Positions 50,801 to 55,416 of a stretch of 64,000 nt of DNA are shown piece after piece. Source of the DNA: Apostichopus japonicus (lineage: Eukaryota; Echinodermata; Holothuroidea; Aspidochirotida; Stichopodidae); assembly GCF_037975245.1 (NCBI RefSeq), contig NC_092579.1, positions 27,455,666 to 27,519,665 of the forward strand. The letters are read 5' to 3'. A program made the translations under genes and the position numbers. The stretch's first letter is position 1. Each line of letters opens with the position of its first letter. The notes below the pieces were generated by a model. It saw nothing but the letters and a program-made list of their open reading frames with translations, did no database searches and had not been told where the DNA came from.

Positions 50801-51873
50801 TCTGTATTCAGAAATTTTTAAAGCATCTTCGTTGCTATCGAACTGAATAATGCTGGAGAATAAGTAGTCCAAATGACACCAACTTAAACATGTAAAAATG
50901 CATTCAGGCTAAATTTCCTATTAAATATAGCCTTGATACAAATCTATAAGTAAAATCAAAGACAAGAATGCATGTAACACAGGGTATTAGCAACATTTTC
51001 AGTCACTTTCATATTTTAAATTACCTTCAATTGAAATTTGACACAGATGTTCATTGTTCTGCTGCACTATCTCTACATATATATAAAGAAAGAAAAACAA
51101 ATGTAATGAATTGAACAAAATCTAGTTTTAAATTACAATGAGATATAGTTTGCCAATTTCTCTGGTGTATCAATTGGTAGAGTCGTGAAGACTTACCCCC
51201 CCCCCACCCCTTCAACATCATTATTATCATAATAATGTATTGAAAAGGTCAATAGTAGTGGCCCCAAATATGCTAAATAGTCAAAATATGGTCACACATG
51301 TTCAAACTTCTCAATGGTCGAAATAAATTGGTCAAATTGGAAGCTCCTGAAGGTATTTTTCAAAAAACTCTAGGAAGGTGTACTTTGAGCAATTCTACTG
51401 ATGATAAAAAGCATAAAACAGAAGTGGAATTATTCAAACCATCTTTCAAAACATGTTTTTTAAACATCAGTTTTCACTCCATGCTTGTATTTGATCAAGG
51501 TTACAAAGGAGGTGTTAGTGTATGTGTGTAAAGGGGAGAGGGGGGAGGGGGGAGGGGGGGGGGTTACAATGTCTAATTTTTTTATTAGTTTACTCACCAA
51601 ACAAAATATCAACTAAGTGCCAAGTGAATGTCTCATGATTAGTGAAAATTTCTGTCACGACTTCTGAGGAATCTTTGAGGATGGACGACAGCTCATTGAG
51701 AATAAATTTTTGCTTCATGACTGGTACGGAGGCTGTATCTTCCAGTAGGTCACAAACACACAATAAACAGAAGAGCCGATGGTTACTAGCATGAGTAACC
51801 ATCCACTCAAGGCTATGTGTCACATGACCTGCAGATAATAGTGAAAGGTTGCTCAATCCCTCCATTGGATATG
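7707..51873 (-). CDS. Large multi-exon helical-repeat protein gene, possible MEI1 orthologue (gene span)
   Basis: About 32 exons can be traced from 51873 down to the stop TAA at 7707-7709. Most have a canonical acceptor, a single open frame, a GT donor, and a phase fitting the next exon. The product is about 1,350 residues plus a missing N-terminus, with no signal peptide or membrane segment evident. Dense Leu/Ile/Val heptad-like spacing suggests ARM/HEAT-type helices throughout. MEI1 is a roughly 1,270-residue ARM-like protein needed for meiotic double-strand breaks; size and exon number agree, and a segment reading QQPWNEFLINSC seemed reminiscent, but I had no alignment. Other large ARM/HEAT proteins remain possible. 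Phases do not match at the junctions 51025/50574, 45911/43289, 27876/21475 and 11763/11057, so small exons are missing or splice sites misplaced. If the 16.4 kb exon is terminal, this is two genes. Confidence 0.5.
8110..8282 (-). repeat. SINE-like repeat, 5'-truncated copy
   Basis: This copy runs from an ATGT microsatellite tail (about 8104-8126) through a body containing GCAAGCTGACC, AAGTCAGTCTCTTA and CATCCATGATTATGAAT. The same body occurs at 35500-35640. Its tRNA-like head is missing. Confidence 0.6.
8541..8657 (-). CDS. Exon 31, large helical-repeat gene
   Basis: A 117-bp exon, phase 0 to 0, between TTTTTGTTTCAG and GTAAGTGTT. It encodes FPTLVSHKKLESLIATAMKQ, then MLASLLLLLHR, a clear amphipathic helix pair. 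Confidence 0.75.
8843..8949 (-). CDS. Exon 30, large helical-repeat gene
   Basis: The acceptor TCGTTTTCTTTCAG is excellent and the donor is TTG/GTAGGT. It encodes DHLAQQPWNEFLINSCVDFY, then GDTCPSSWLFKLIPL. The open frame continues upstream to 9139, but that part is intron, including a 70-bp tandem repeat. Confidence 0.75.
9061..9262. repeat. 70-bp tandem repeat, about 2.9 copies
   Basis: The phrase GACTAGCA or GACCAGCA starts at 9061, 9131 and 9201, and each unit contains AACGGTTAACAGAGATTCC. The repeat lies in the intron between exons 29 and 30 and contributes to a spurious long open frame. Confidence 0.85.
9263..10284. other. Intron between exons 30 and 29
   Basis: No coding exon or clear repeat was recognised apart from the tandem array just before it. 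The opposing open frames at 9722-10024 and 9816-10010 overlap each other and look like chance. Confidence 0.4.
10285..10366 (-). CDS. Exon 29, large helical-repeat gene
   Basis: The acceptor is CACATCCATGCAG and the donor CTCT/GTGAGT. It encodes GSDFLSWNCVQCLSSLLRYI, then RPRSKQL. Phases 0-in, 1-out fit exons 28 and 30. Confidence 0.7.
11057..11212 (-). CDS. Exon 28, large helical-repeat gene
   Basis: A 156-bp exon, phase 0 to 0, with acceptor TGCTTGCAG and donor CAG/GTGAAT. It encodes FLTTLLDLGFDSQIVRLLPE, a polar loop, then LSAATIRSLFFLLQNIILQ. A 173-codon plus-strand open frame across it is a shadow. Confidence 0.75.
11763..11835 (-). CDS. Exon 27, large helical-repeat gene
   Basis: The acceptor CTCCTCTTCTTAG is excellent. 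It encodes PGHIMKFEVEFILGSLMDKD and ICVK in phase 0. The donor is poor (AAAG/GTCAGA), and its phase does not fit exon 28, so the 3' edge is uncertain or an exon is missing. Confidence 0.55.
12264..12436 (-). CDS. Exon 26, large helical-repeat gene
   Basis: The acceptor is TTGTACCCTCTAG and the donor AAG/GTAACT. It encodes TSMMISSEPLLNLLHRTITE, a Lys/Ser loop, and KLRYQSLCVVALLVKSCADF. Only this frame is open across the exon. Phase 2-in, 0-out. Confidence 0.7.
13170..13295 (-). CDS. Exon 25, large helical-repeat gene
   Basis: The acceptor is TTTCCTTTAG. It encodes MKLMSLSVVEGESRLSAEEM, then YISSVLLQALNSQDSR. The phase-compatible donor is the weak G/GTCGGT; a better-looking GTGTAAGA lies 4 bp on but would break the frame with exon 26. 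A 9-C/6-G tract follows directly. Confidence 0.6.
14649..14742 (-). CDS. Exon 24, large helical-repeat gene
   Basis: The acceptor is GATCACCACAG and the donor CACG/GTAAGT. It encodes LFTFFKLVTSVHCQCGQVLA, then VTPSDLKLIFH. Phases 0-in, 1-out fit the next exon. Confidence 0.7.
15515..15562 (-). CDS. Exon 23, large helical-repeat gene (tentative)
   Basis: The donor TTG/GTGAGT is strong. With acceptor TTTGATACAG at 15562 the 48-bp exon is open in phase 0 (KLLTPYKIVHVPEALL). With an internal acceptor it is 23 bp, 15515-15537, phase 2 in, which fits exon 22. Both end in phase 0 and fit exon 24. Confidence 0.4.
16485..16668 (-). CDS. Exon 22, large helical-repeat gene (or a terminal exon ending at 16438)
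   Basis: The acceptor TTGTCACCGCAG is strong. It encodes NLFITSVSPEIVEKVLRVLQ, then TDPMTSGSDLSAVTKRVVEE and a polar tail. A donor AAAG/GTGACA ends it at 16485 in phase 1, which fits the 23-bp form of exon 23. If that donor is not used, the frame runs on to TAG at 16438-16440. The gene would then end here, leaving the exons below as a second gene or an alternative 3' end. Confidence 0.6.
16982..17104 (-). CDS. Exon 21, large helical-repeat gene
   Basis: A 123-bp exon in phase 0 to 0 with donor TTG/GTAAGT. It encodes LELWIQRLVLPDEEIVKENN, then IRFLIPFLVANQQCLSALL. The acceptor (CAATAATTAG) has a weak pyrimidine tract. Confidence 0.7.
17435..17559 (-). CDS. Exon 20, large helical-repeat gene
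   Basis: The acceptor is ACCTGTTGAAG and the donor CAGATG/GTGAGA. It encodes ISTLCRMVKDIPARAIYTHH, then KQVIMWCFSCPGMSSKFALQ. An overlapping open frame on the same strand is a shadow; the frame used here fits both neighbours. Confidence 0.7.
17560..19146. other. Intron between exons 20 and 19
   Basis: It holds two long G runs (17644-17657 and 17751-17761) and a (CCCT)n microsatellite at about 17987-18010. I see no coding exon. The plus-strand open frames at 18203-18400 and 18661-18873 lack any recognisable feature. Confidence 0.4.
19147..19295 (-). CDS. Exon 19, large helical-repeat gene
   Basis: The acceptor is ACCATGTAG and the donor CACG/GTAAAC. It encodes LLADVVLMEKLSCLLLQRAE, then NSLKHITFLLASVHHSGDTN. 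It is the third longest-lived helix pair in the chain, and its phases fit both sides. Confidence 0.75.
19296..21474. other. Intron between exons 19 and 18
   Basis: It contains a (TC)n microsatellite near 19938-19952 and C-rich tracts near 20674-20690 and 20790-20810. A 155-codon plus-strand open frame at 20713-21180 has no coding-like features that I can name. Confidence 0.4.
21475..21667 (-). CDS. Exon 18, large helical-repeat gene
   Basis: The acceptor is ATCCCCCTAG and the donor GATAA/GTATGC. It encodes NRMAITCKFFIMLFSDIKSF, then LLTVDLEEMNN, then ILEVQEGCLAVLYCAWLHDD. The two trailing bases complete a Lys with exon 19. The frame is open further on both sides, which is intron read-through. 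Confidence 0.7.
21947..23142. mobile_element. hAT-like MITE (outer) with 8-bp target duplication, carrying a nested element
   Basis: The left end is CAGGGACGTAGCTAAGG; the right end read inward is CAGGGACGTTGCTAGAG. Perfect 8-bp flanks GTCGGGTG lie at 21939-21946 and 23143-23150. Without the nested insertion at 22254-22688 it is about 760 bp. The right part holds short repeats of GACAGTCGGAAATTCCGA in both orientations (about 22985-23060). No transposase frame. Confidence 0.85.
22254..22688. mobile_element. hAT-like MITE nested inside the 21947-23142 element
   Basis: The left end is CAACGACGTAGCCAGGAG, the right end inward CAGGGACGTAGCCAGGGG. It is flanked by TATATCC at 22247-22253 and 22689-22695 (7 bp, with an eighth base differing). 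It contains GGAGGGGTCTAAGGGGAGGG, shared with the elements at 7239 and 24548. Confidence 0.75.
24548..25555. mobile_element. hAT-like nonautonomous element inserted in a (TA)n microsatellite
   Basis: The left end is CACTGGTGGATCCAGGG, the right end inward CACTGGCGGATCCAAGG. Both sides are flanked by (TA)n, giving an apparent TATATATA duplication. The element is 1,008 bp. It contains two copies of the GGAGGGGT(C/A)TAAGGGGAGGG phrase near both ends (about 24607 and 24947), so it may be compound. Confidence 0.75.
25632..25704 (-). repeat. tRNA-like sequence (tRNA-derived SINE head or tRNA pseudogene)
   Basis: Read on the minus strand, 73 nt fold as a tRNA. The T arm is perfect (CCGGG/CCCGG with loop TTCGGGT). 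The anticodon stem has one wobble pair and a 7-nt loop ATATAAA, which would give anticodon ATA (Tyr-like). The acceptor has 6 of 7 pairs. The D stem is weak, and there is one extra base before the T arm. Box B reads GGTTCGGGTCC. More likely a SINE promoter than a working tRNA. Confidence 0.5.
27313..27366. repeat. Short tandem repeat, about 21-bp unit, 3 copies
   Basis: The unit AAAAACATTGAGGTACCCCC occurs three times in direct succession. Confidence 0.9.
27876..27896 (-). CDS. Exon 17, 21-bp micro-exon, large helical-repeat gene (tentative)
   Basis: Strong sites GCTTGAAATCAG and GTAAGTTAAG enclose 21 bases reading LGDDRAP in phase 0 to 0, consistent with exon 16. The next recognised exon does not fit in phase. 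A 43-bp candidate at 27661-27703 (phase 0 to 1) would bridge the gap but has a poor donor (GTCACT). Confidence 0.4.
28470..28570 (-). CDS. Exon 16, large helical-repeat gene
   Basis: The acceptor is ATCAGTTTCCCAG and the donor ACT/GTAAAC. It encodes IRSQFRLILPIVEGNIACGN, then DDSLMMMMEALMT. Two split bases complete a codon with exon 15, and it ends in phase 0. Confidence 0.6.
28771..29335. repeat. Diverged tandem repeat, about 215-245-bp unit, 3 copies
   Basis: The order CAATTTCA...CACTGAACATT, a C-run, CTCAGAAGTA, then CATATTCTGAGCA occurs three times in varied form (starting about 28775, 28983 and 29228). It lies between exons 16 and 15 and is not coding. Confidence 0.6.
29525..30430. repeat. 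Diverged repeat copies at about 410-bp spacing
   Basis: Three related blocks each contain TGTCTTTGTA, then an AAGTTA(T/G)GA core, then a segment resembling ACAAGATA. They begin near 29532, 29929 and 30350. A (TA)n microsatellite at about 29787-29828 lies between the first two. Confidence 0.45.
30734..30867 (-). CDS. Exon 15, large helical-repeat gene, with coding poly-Ser microsatellite
   Basis: The acceptor is CATCTTCATCAG and the donor AGAG/GTAATT. It encodes MLRLAVDSFVSTLCMRLIFP, a run of about ten serines, then DALSLALKAALRRSR. The serines come from an uninterrupted TCA trinucleotide repeat (TGA repeat on the plus strand near 30780-30808), read in frame. Phases 1-in, 1-out fit. Confidence 0.7.
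31330..31380. other. G-rich tract in the intron between exons 15 and 14
   Basis: GGGGGAGGGGGGGGGG-type purine run near 31359-31374. No gene seen on either side until the exons at 30867 and 31455. Confidence 0.5.
31455..31512 (-). CDS. Exon 14, large helical-repeat gene
   Basis: A 58-bp exon between TTTCTTTTATAG and GTAAGAACG. It encodes SSSFIHWAMEIKCKYYSD, with two split bases on each side fitting both neighbours. Confidence 0.7.
31967..32078 (-). CDS. Exon 13, large helical-repeat gene
   Basis: The acceptor is TATTTTTCCAG and the donor CTTG/GTAAAG. It encodes INYEIFKEAASTLFGSFLRT, then LCHCLDVDVTLDLSEKL. Phases 0-in, 1-out fit. Confidence 0.75.
32935..33000 (-). repeat. SINE-like repeat, short 3' fragment
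   Basis: It shares GTATGTATTTTTATTTTAGA-type tail sequence plus CTCCTGCAAGCAGGAAC with the copy at 35490, and CGAAGAAGCCTC with the copy at 8110. It is only the tail-proximal part. Confidence 0.55.
33175..33340 (-). CDS. Exon 12, large helical-repeat gene
   Basis: The acceptor is TTCTCTGTTACAG and the donor ATG/GTACGA. It encodes an acidic linker (VSNEDLVLYDESQFTAPSRE), a Ser/Gly/Asn stretch, and a helix FIQHLLGVFDREIIPLIM. Phases 1-in, 0-out. Confidence 0.7.
34238..34462 (-). CDS. Exon 11, large helical-repeat gene
   Basis: A 225-bp exon with acceptor GCTTCCATAG and donor TTCAG/GTATTG. It encodes KDYLPAPVNFSDLQLPITAV, a basic loop around RGTKRHLTITQRVDDSQQPN, and a helix AILNAVQLLESVF. Phases fit both neighbours. 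Confidence 0.75.
34839..35004. mobile_element. Palindromic foldback MITE
   Basis: Two 47-bp arms (34839-34885 and 34958-35004) are inverted copies with 2 differences; each contains GCGTGCGTTACTCACA or its complement. The intervening 72 bp is itself partly self-complementary, so nearly the whole 166 bp could fold. A partial copy of one arm recurs at about 35109-35135. No clear target duplication was identified. Confidence 0.7.
35490..35706 (-). repeat. tRNA-derived SINE, near full length
   Basis: Read on the minus strand it starts GGAGCATTAGCTCAGTGGG (box A-like), has CCGGTTCGAGTC (box B) about 45 bases on, then a body and an (ATAC)n tail near 35495-35510. This head-body-tail order is that of a tRNA-derived SINE. 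Related truncated copies are at 8110 and 32935. Confidence 0.75.
36173..36307 (-). CDS. Exon 10, large helical-repeat gene
   Basis: The acceptor is CATATTTGCAG and the donor TTCAG/GTTAGA. It encodes HPTDQKLMSGVDMFKHASAL, then THCMQIADSKVLILGMKCLR. The 135 bp with 1-in and 2-out split bases fits both sides. Confidence 0.75.
36308..40193. other. Largest intron but one, between exons 10 and 9
   Basis: About 3.9 kb with no exon recognised. It holds the three-copy diverged repeat at 36855-37660, C-runs at 38344-38359 and 39347-39357, and a pyrimidine-rich stretch at 39170-39390 whose open frame is low-complexity. Confidence 0.45.
36855..37660. repeat. Diverged tandem repeat, about 285-bp unit, 3 copies
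   Basis: Each unit contains CTT(G)GCT(T/C)(A/T)TCAGAAA, an AGTCCCAGTGCAT-like phrase, a GGGA(T)T(C/A)AC block and CATGCCAATTAA or a variant. The first phrase falls near 36878, 37165 and 37447. Confidence 0.65.
40194..40319 (-). CDS. Exon 9, large helical-repeat gene
   Basis: A 126-bp exon after ATATTTTGTAG and before GTAAGTGG. It encodes LLLLTESETFFSKCHSVLGI and ILRSAEQCLAMSYFDSLHY. Both phases fit the neighbours. Confidence 0.75.
41221..41364. repeat. 54-bp tandem repeat, about 2.7 copies
   Basis: ATTCTTGTATCACACTTGTA or a variant begins at 41221, 41275 and 41329, each followed by CATAGTGTGAAACATA. Located in the intron between exons 9 and 8. Confidence 0.85.
42181..42347 (-). CDS. Exon 8, large helical-repeat gene
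   Basis: The acceptor is CATTTATAAG and the donor CTGAG/GTACGT. The 167-bp exon enters in phase 0. It encodes ILHTRKPNLQISAVQIIGQT, then AEKLLDADLAEFLFEQLS, typical of a paired-helix repeat. It ends with two split bases that fit exon 9. Confidence 0.75.
43289..43335 (-). CDS. Exon 7, large helical-repeat gene (5' edge uncertain)
   Basis: The donor ACG/GTAAGA is strong and the frame MAVVKEFFAIRRFNT joins in phase 0 to exon 8. The acceptor is weak (AAATATCAG), and an alternative lies 10-30 bp upstream. Its entry phase does not fit exon 6, so an intervening exon is probably unrecognised. Confidence 0.5.
43472..43574. repeat. Trinucleotide microsatellites (ATA)n and (ATG)n
   Basis: Adjacent imperfect runs of TAA/ATA and GAT triplets. 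Intronic, not in frame with any exon. Confidence 0.85.
43575..45910. other. Intron between exons 7 and 6
   Basis: No exon was accepted here, although the phase mismatch between exons 6 and 7 suggests one is hidden. The stretch holds a family repeat at about 44878-44980, the 17-bp minisatellite and another family repeat near 45545. Confidence 0.4.
44994..45290. repeat. 17-bp AT-rich minisatellite, about 17 copies
   Basis: The unit TACTACTATATATGATA and single-base variants (AATA, TATA, TTCT forms) repeat head to tail. Confidence 0.9.
45911..46011 (-). CDS. Exon 6, large helical-repeat gene
   Basis: A 101-bp exon with acceptor CTCCTCCAG and donor AAG/GTATGA. Two split bases complete a Gly with exon 5. 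It then encodes LLKTFSEVPEYVGVIMPAAF and SVSQHTLPAVVKK. A longer overlapping open frame from 46043 on the same strand is in the wrong frame and is a shadow. Confidence 0.7.
46584..47003. mobile_element. hAT-like MITE close to exon 5
   Basis: The left end is CAGTGGCAGAGCGTCC, the right end inward CAGTGGCGGAGCTAGG. The right end is duplicated, with a second CTAGCTCCGCCACTG ending near 46971. Flanks ACCGGGC and ACCGGGGC suggest an imperfect 7-8-bp target duplication. Interior has no coding frame of note. Confidence 0.7.
47034..47234 (-). CDS. Exon 5, large helical-repeat gene
   Basis: A 201-bp exon with phases 2-in and 1-out that fit both neighbours. It encodes LMDFAVQALSSTDGAVVCSV and then LNSLFKSS, CIEEICRRLFAVITSTQHHN and ESAV. 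The donor is GTGG/GTAAGT. A 420-bp hAT-like insertion begins only 30 bp past this donor. Confidence 0.75.
48175..48280 (-). CDS. Exon 4, large helical-repeat gene
   Basis: The acceptor is CTGATTTCAG and the donor GAAG/GTATTA. Phase 0 in, one base out. It encodes ILRSSEPGECLSVLSLINRL and then a Leu-rich helix ending LLESE. The frame stays open beyond the donor, so a longer exon is possible, but the phase of the next exon supports this end. Confidence 0.65.
48281..50573. other. Intron between exons 4 and 3
   Basis: No exon or recognised repeat beyond short G runs at 48499-48508 and 50120-50130. The small plus-strand open frames near 48753 and 49020 look like chance. Confidence 0.4.
50574..50636 (-). 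CDS. Exon 3, large helical-repeat gene
   Basis: A 63-bp exon between TTGTTACAG and GTGAGTAGG. Only phase 0 is open, giving VCCQLQSDDLVYGLLQKILT. It joins the next exon in phase 0. Confidence 0.65.
51025..51072 (-). CDS. Exon 2, large helical-repeat gene
   Basis: This 48-bp exon follows TATATGTAG and ends G/GTAATT. Only one frame is open (IVQQNNEHLCQISIE), and it matches the phase of the preceding exon. It leaves one base that does not fit the next recognised exon, so a small exon is probably missing between them. Confidence 0.5.
51530..51563 (+). other. Potential G-quadruplex just past the donor of exon 1
   Basis: Four or more runs of at least four G separated by single A residues or short spacers lie 35 bp from the exon edge at 51598. 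On the transcript strand this is C-rich. Confidence 0.6.
51598..51873 (-). CDS. Exon 1 of those visible in the large helical-repeat gene
   Basis: The acceptor is TTTTTTCTCCAG and the donor is G/GTGAGT. The 276-bp exon has 2 leading and 1 trailing split bases. It encodes 91 full codons beginning YPMEGLSNLSLLSAGHVTH and ending TWHLVDILF. This is the longest recognised coding exon and the most 5'. Earlier exons must exist, because it opens in mid-codon. A G-rich run on the plus strand sits just past its donor. Confidence 0.75.
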
Positions 51874-52997
51874 CTGGAGAAAAAATGTGCAATTATTGAA
51901 GGGCTTTATATTTCTTTCGGCCTCTCATTGTTGTCTTGAATGTGTTAACAATAAAGGTCTTCAATTAAATTGCTTGGGAGGAGGAAGGAATTGACTAACA
52001 TAGGTTGGCAAACATACTGAAATCTTTCAAAGATATCTTGAACAAAGATTTTAAACCTCCTATCTTTAACAGTCACATCTTGATTTGGCAGCTGTTGTCA
52101 CTCTTCTTGTTCAAACTTGGCAGTTGAGAGTATACCAAAAATAGTTTCATGTGGCTATAGGAGGGTGACAACATGATCCTTTGAATTATTAATTTCTAAT
52201 TTTGCTTAATATTATGCTGAAATTTGTAGCTTGGTACACTATGCTGTGTGATACATTAAAACAATCGGTTTGGGCTAGTAGTGGTACCCCATGCATGCTC
52301 ACCAACTTTTCTCATGAATGTTCTACTTTTAAATTATCAAAAGGAAATCACAAAGGTACACATAAAATTTTAGAGTTGTTTATCCAGCACACTTGACTGA
52401 ATATGTGGAAAGGAAAATTGTTACACAAATCTACACATGCAATCCAGTATAACTGAGTTATGTGCGATACTGACAGAAGGTGCAAGTATGTTAACTTAAA
52501 AATGAAGCCATGACAACATAGGCCTACTTTTCTGTGCTAAATTACCTGAATACTGGTTACACTAACTGTTGGTCTTGACCTTAGATGCCTAGCTTGCTGC
52601 TTAAGTAATTTGTTCCTATAAGCTACCTTGCCTACCGTTACTTCAGTACTAACTTTAGGCAATTGTAGCATGTTTTTGTGATTGTGAAGCTAGTGACTAT
52701 GGTACTTGGTACTACTACTAGCCTAGTCCTACTTACTCCAACTTAGTCTAGGTTAGGCCTTACTTTTGTCCTCCATTACTCTTTCATGGAGGCTAAAAAA
52801 TATACCAAAAGAAATGTTTTTACAGTGTATTAAAAAAGGCTTACAAAGAAAGATGTCTGCATCGAATTAGCACAAGCGTTCGCTCTCTTCCAAATTTATT
52901 GCATTTGCATGAACTTGCGGTCACATAATCGCTCTCAATGTCCGACGTGCGCGTAGAGCATTATAAGCATATCCGATCCTTCACGGTCCGATTGGCG
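51874..52997. other. Region upstream of the first visible exon
   Basis: I found neither a convincing earlier exon nor a promoter. The frame at 52202-52396 on the plus strand is unremarkable. The N-terminal exons of the large gene may lie here, in the duplicated region, or beyond the window. Confidence 0.35.
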
Positions 52998-53031
52998 CCG
53001 GTGTAGCAGTACAAACTGTCGCAAATATTCC

Positions 53032-53080
53032 ATATTCAGTATAAACTGTCCCAGTCCCACTGGGACAGTTTATACTGAAT
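53032..53080. repeat. Perfect 22-bp palindrome with 3-bp loop, copy 1
   Basis: The arm ATTCAGTATAAACTGTCCCA continues two more bases and is followed by CCC and its exact reverse complement. It is part of a cluster of GTCCC/GGGAC half-sites running to about 53215. Confidence 0.85.
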
Positions 53081-53274
53081 TTACCAGTACATTTAGTCTC
53101 CCGGACCTTTTGTACAAGGCCAGTTGGTACAGACTGTCTCCCAGGACAGTTTATGCTATGATGAAACGAGGGGGGACATTATTTGTTGGTCGCATATTTG
53201 GTTGTAAATTGTGTCCCCCTGAACACTACGTCCGCATTAGCATGTACGTTCGAGTAGCAAAAATTTAATTAGTA

Positions 53275-53520
53275 ATGGACTCTGGCAGTATCCGTATTAT
53301 TAGCAAACTGTCGTATTTCGGCTTCCGTATATTTAGCAGTAAACTCGTGCGACAACTAAAAATGGAAAAGCTAACAGAAAACGTGAGACAAATTGCAGAT
53401 ATTCTAAGAGATGAGAGCTATCCAAGTGGGTTTACAAGAATAAAACAGAGAAGGATCTTACGGAGACAAAGTCAGTCTTTCAGACTGGCTGAAAATGGAA
53501 CTCTTGCATACCGAAAATAA
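53275..53520 (+). pseudogene. Integrase-related gene fragment, 5' exon, copy 1
   Basis: The 81-codon open frame starts MDSGSIRIISKLSYFGFRIF and contains ESYPSGFTRIKQRRILRRQS and FRLAENGTLAYRK. The Pro-x-Gly-(F/Y)-T...RRILRR pattern followed by a short LxYR strand resembles the region before the zinc-binding domain in KRBA2/GIN-type integrase-derived proteins. It stops at TAA, but the next frame stays open to a plausible donor at 53596/53597 (AAG/GTAATG), consistent with an old one-base frameshift shared by both copies. Confidence 0.5.
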
Positions 53521-54423
53521 AGGAAAGTTTTGCTATCTAGGGCTTCTCAACTCGCCCAAATCGAGGCAGCTCATACTGACTAGTGACATCTATAAGGTAA
53601 TGTTTGTAACTTACAGTATAGGATACACAATATGGTATTGGTTGTTAAATGGCGAACGGCCATTCCACAGTTAAACTATAACCAGGCCTCTAGGACTGAT
53701 TGGTGCACAAATCATGATATTCTTCTACCACGTTTGGTTATAGTTGTAAAAACTCATTCGCAAAAGTCAAGCAATTGCTTATGCAACATTATAATCAGTT
53801 GTATGCTTGAGCAAAGTTGTAAGTGCATGAACAAAGTTGTTAGGGCCTATTTCTTTTCGTTTTGTTTACCCAATTGTCTTAACAAATTTTTGTGAAAATT
53901 ATTATAAATTTCTACCCTTTATCGCCCTGCCTATCATAAAAGATAACAACAGATCACTAACGCTTACAGAGCTAGTCTGGTTTGCATGCATGGGACACTA
54001 TAAAATGCTATTATTGGACTATAGCATATAGCCTAGCCTACTTCTAGAGGAAAGTGGCACTAATACTGTACATAACAAATTCACGTTCATTAATTTTGGT
54101 TGGTAAGAACAGATATTGAAGGCCTGATAGTACTTTTTTAGGTGTGGCATATTCTCTACATGCCAAACTTCACTGCAGAAGAAAACTCCTTAAATATCTA
54201 TAGACCCAAATAGTGGCCATGCAATATGTACAATAATGGGAATATTCCATTTCAAACACCAATATAGAGTTGTAATTCAATTTTAAGGCACTTCAGCTAG
54301 AACTACCAATCCTGCAGCCCATATATTAGTGTGTGTTTGTTTGTTGTTGTTTTTTTTGGGGGGGGGGGGTGGGCAAAAAAACATGATATCTCCTTGATCA
54401 TGAATTTTCTTATCTCTTTGAAG

Positions 54424-54593
54424 GTGTTCATCTTTGCATAGATAAACCAGACAACAGACTATGTCTAGATTCTATTGGAAAACTATCAACGTTGATGTAA
54501 CAAGTTATGTTCAACAGGATGTCAAAGCGTCATTGTCCTGTAGACCTACGAACAAGTCTCCATAGCATTCCTGTAACTGGATTATGGAAACAG
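54424..54593 (+). pseudogene. Integrase zinc-binding region, frame-disrupted exon, copy 1
   Basis: Sites CTCTTTGAAG and CAG/GTAAAT bound about 170 bp. In successive frames one reads VHLCIDK, then FYWKTINVDVTSYVQQ, then HCPVDLRTSLHSIPVTGLWK. These are the pieces of an H-H-C-C integrase zinc-binding domain and its linker. They lie in different frames, so several indels break the domain. I read them as decayed remnants rather than a working exon. Confidence 0.55.
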
Positions 54594-55258
54594 GTAAATT
54601 CTCAATCTGTTTTAATTGCACAAGATGTCCACAGTATGCAGTGAAGGTTTAGTATAGTTAATGTCACTCTTTCTGGACAAATTCAACATTTACAAGTTTA
54701 AAGGTAGTCTGTATTGGCCCTAAATTTTGGCCACTTTAATTGCTAAAAGTTTTCAAAAAGTACTTTCCAAGGGGTAATAACCCTTTAAATTGTGCTCAGA
54801 CATTCTAAATGATGACACGAGATATTGAATGTCCCAGTGAGGTAAATTTCCTCCAGGGAAATAAACATACTTATAGAATTTTATCCATAGTGAAAATTTG
54901 GCATATTTAAGGCCTATACAGCATACCTTTAAGCCACACTCTGGCCTAACTGCAGAGCAACCATCAATATAGGAATATAATTGTAAGTTGCAAAAGTGGC
55001 GTATCATTTTTCTGGTTAAGTGGTTGAAGAGATTGTAAATATATGGTACAGTATGGTGTAAGTTACATTTTCATGTTTGCAAGGTAAAAATAATTGGCCT
55101 AAATCCACCAACACCCTGTTTCGATCAGATATCCCACTGTTTTTATCTAGATCTCTGTACAGAATGAAGCAATGGAATAGAACAACAGTCAAGGCAAAGC
55201 ATGCAACTTGTAATTGTTTTTGAAATTAGCACCTAAATGCTGTCTTCTTTCTTAACAG

Positions 55259-55416
55259 GTTGGTGTAGATCTTATTGGTCCTCTACCAGTGACAGCTGCC
55301 AAGCGACTGTACATCATAACACTGTCTGACTTCTATTCAAAGTGGCCTGAGACTAAGGCAGTGCCTGAAAAGACTGCAGCATCAACTTCTTATTGCATTA
55401 CTGATGTGATGATGAG
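55259..55416 (+). pseudogene. Integrase catalytic-core exon, copy 1
   Basis: Acceptor CTTTCTTAACAG and donor GAG/GTAAGC bound an open exon starting VGVDLIGPLPVTAAKRLYII, then TLSDFYSKWPETKAVPEKTA and DVMMR. This is unmistakably the start of an rve (retroviral-type/Ty3 integrase) core: the first catalytic Asp sits in VDLIGP and the SDFYSKWPE block follows. The exon is intact in itself, but its partners are damaged. Confidence 0.7.
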
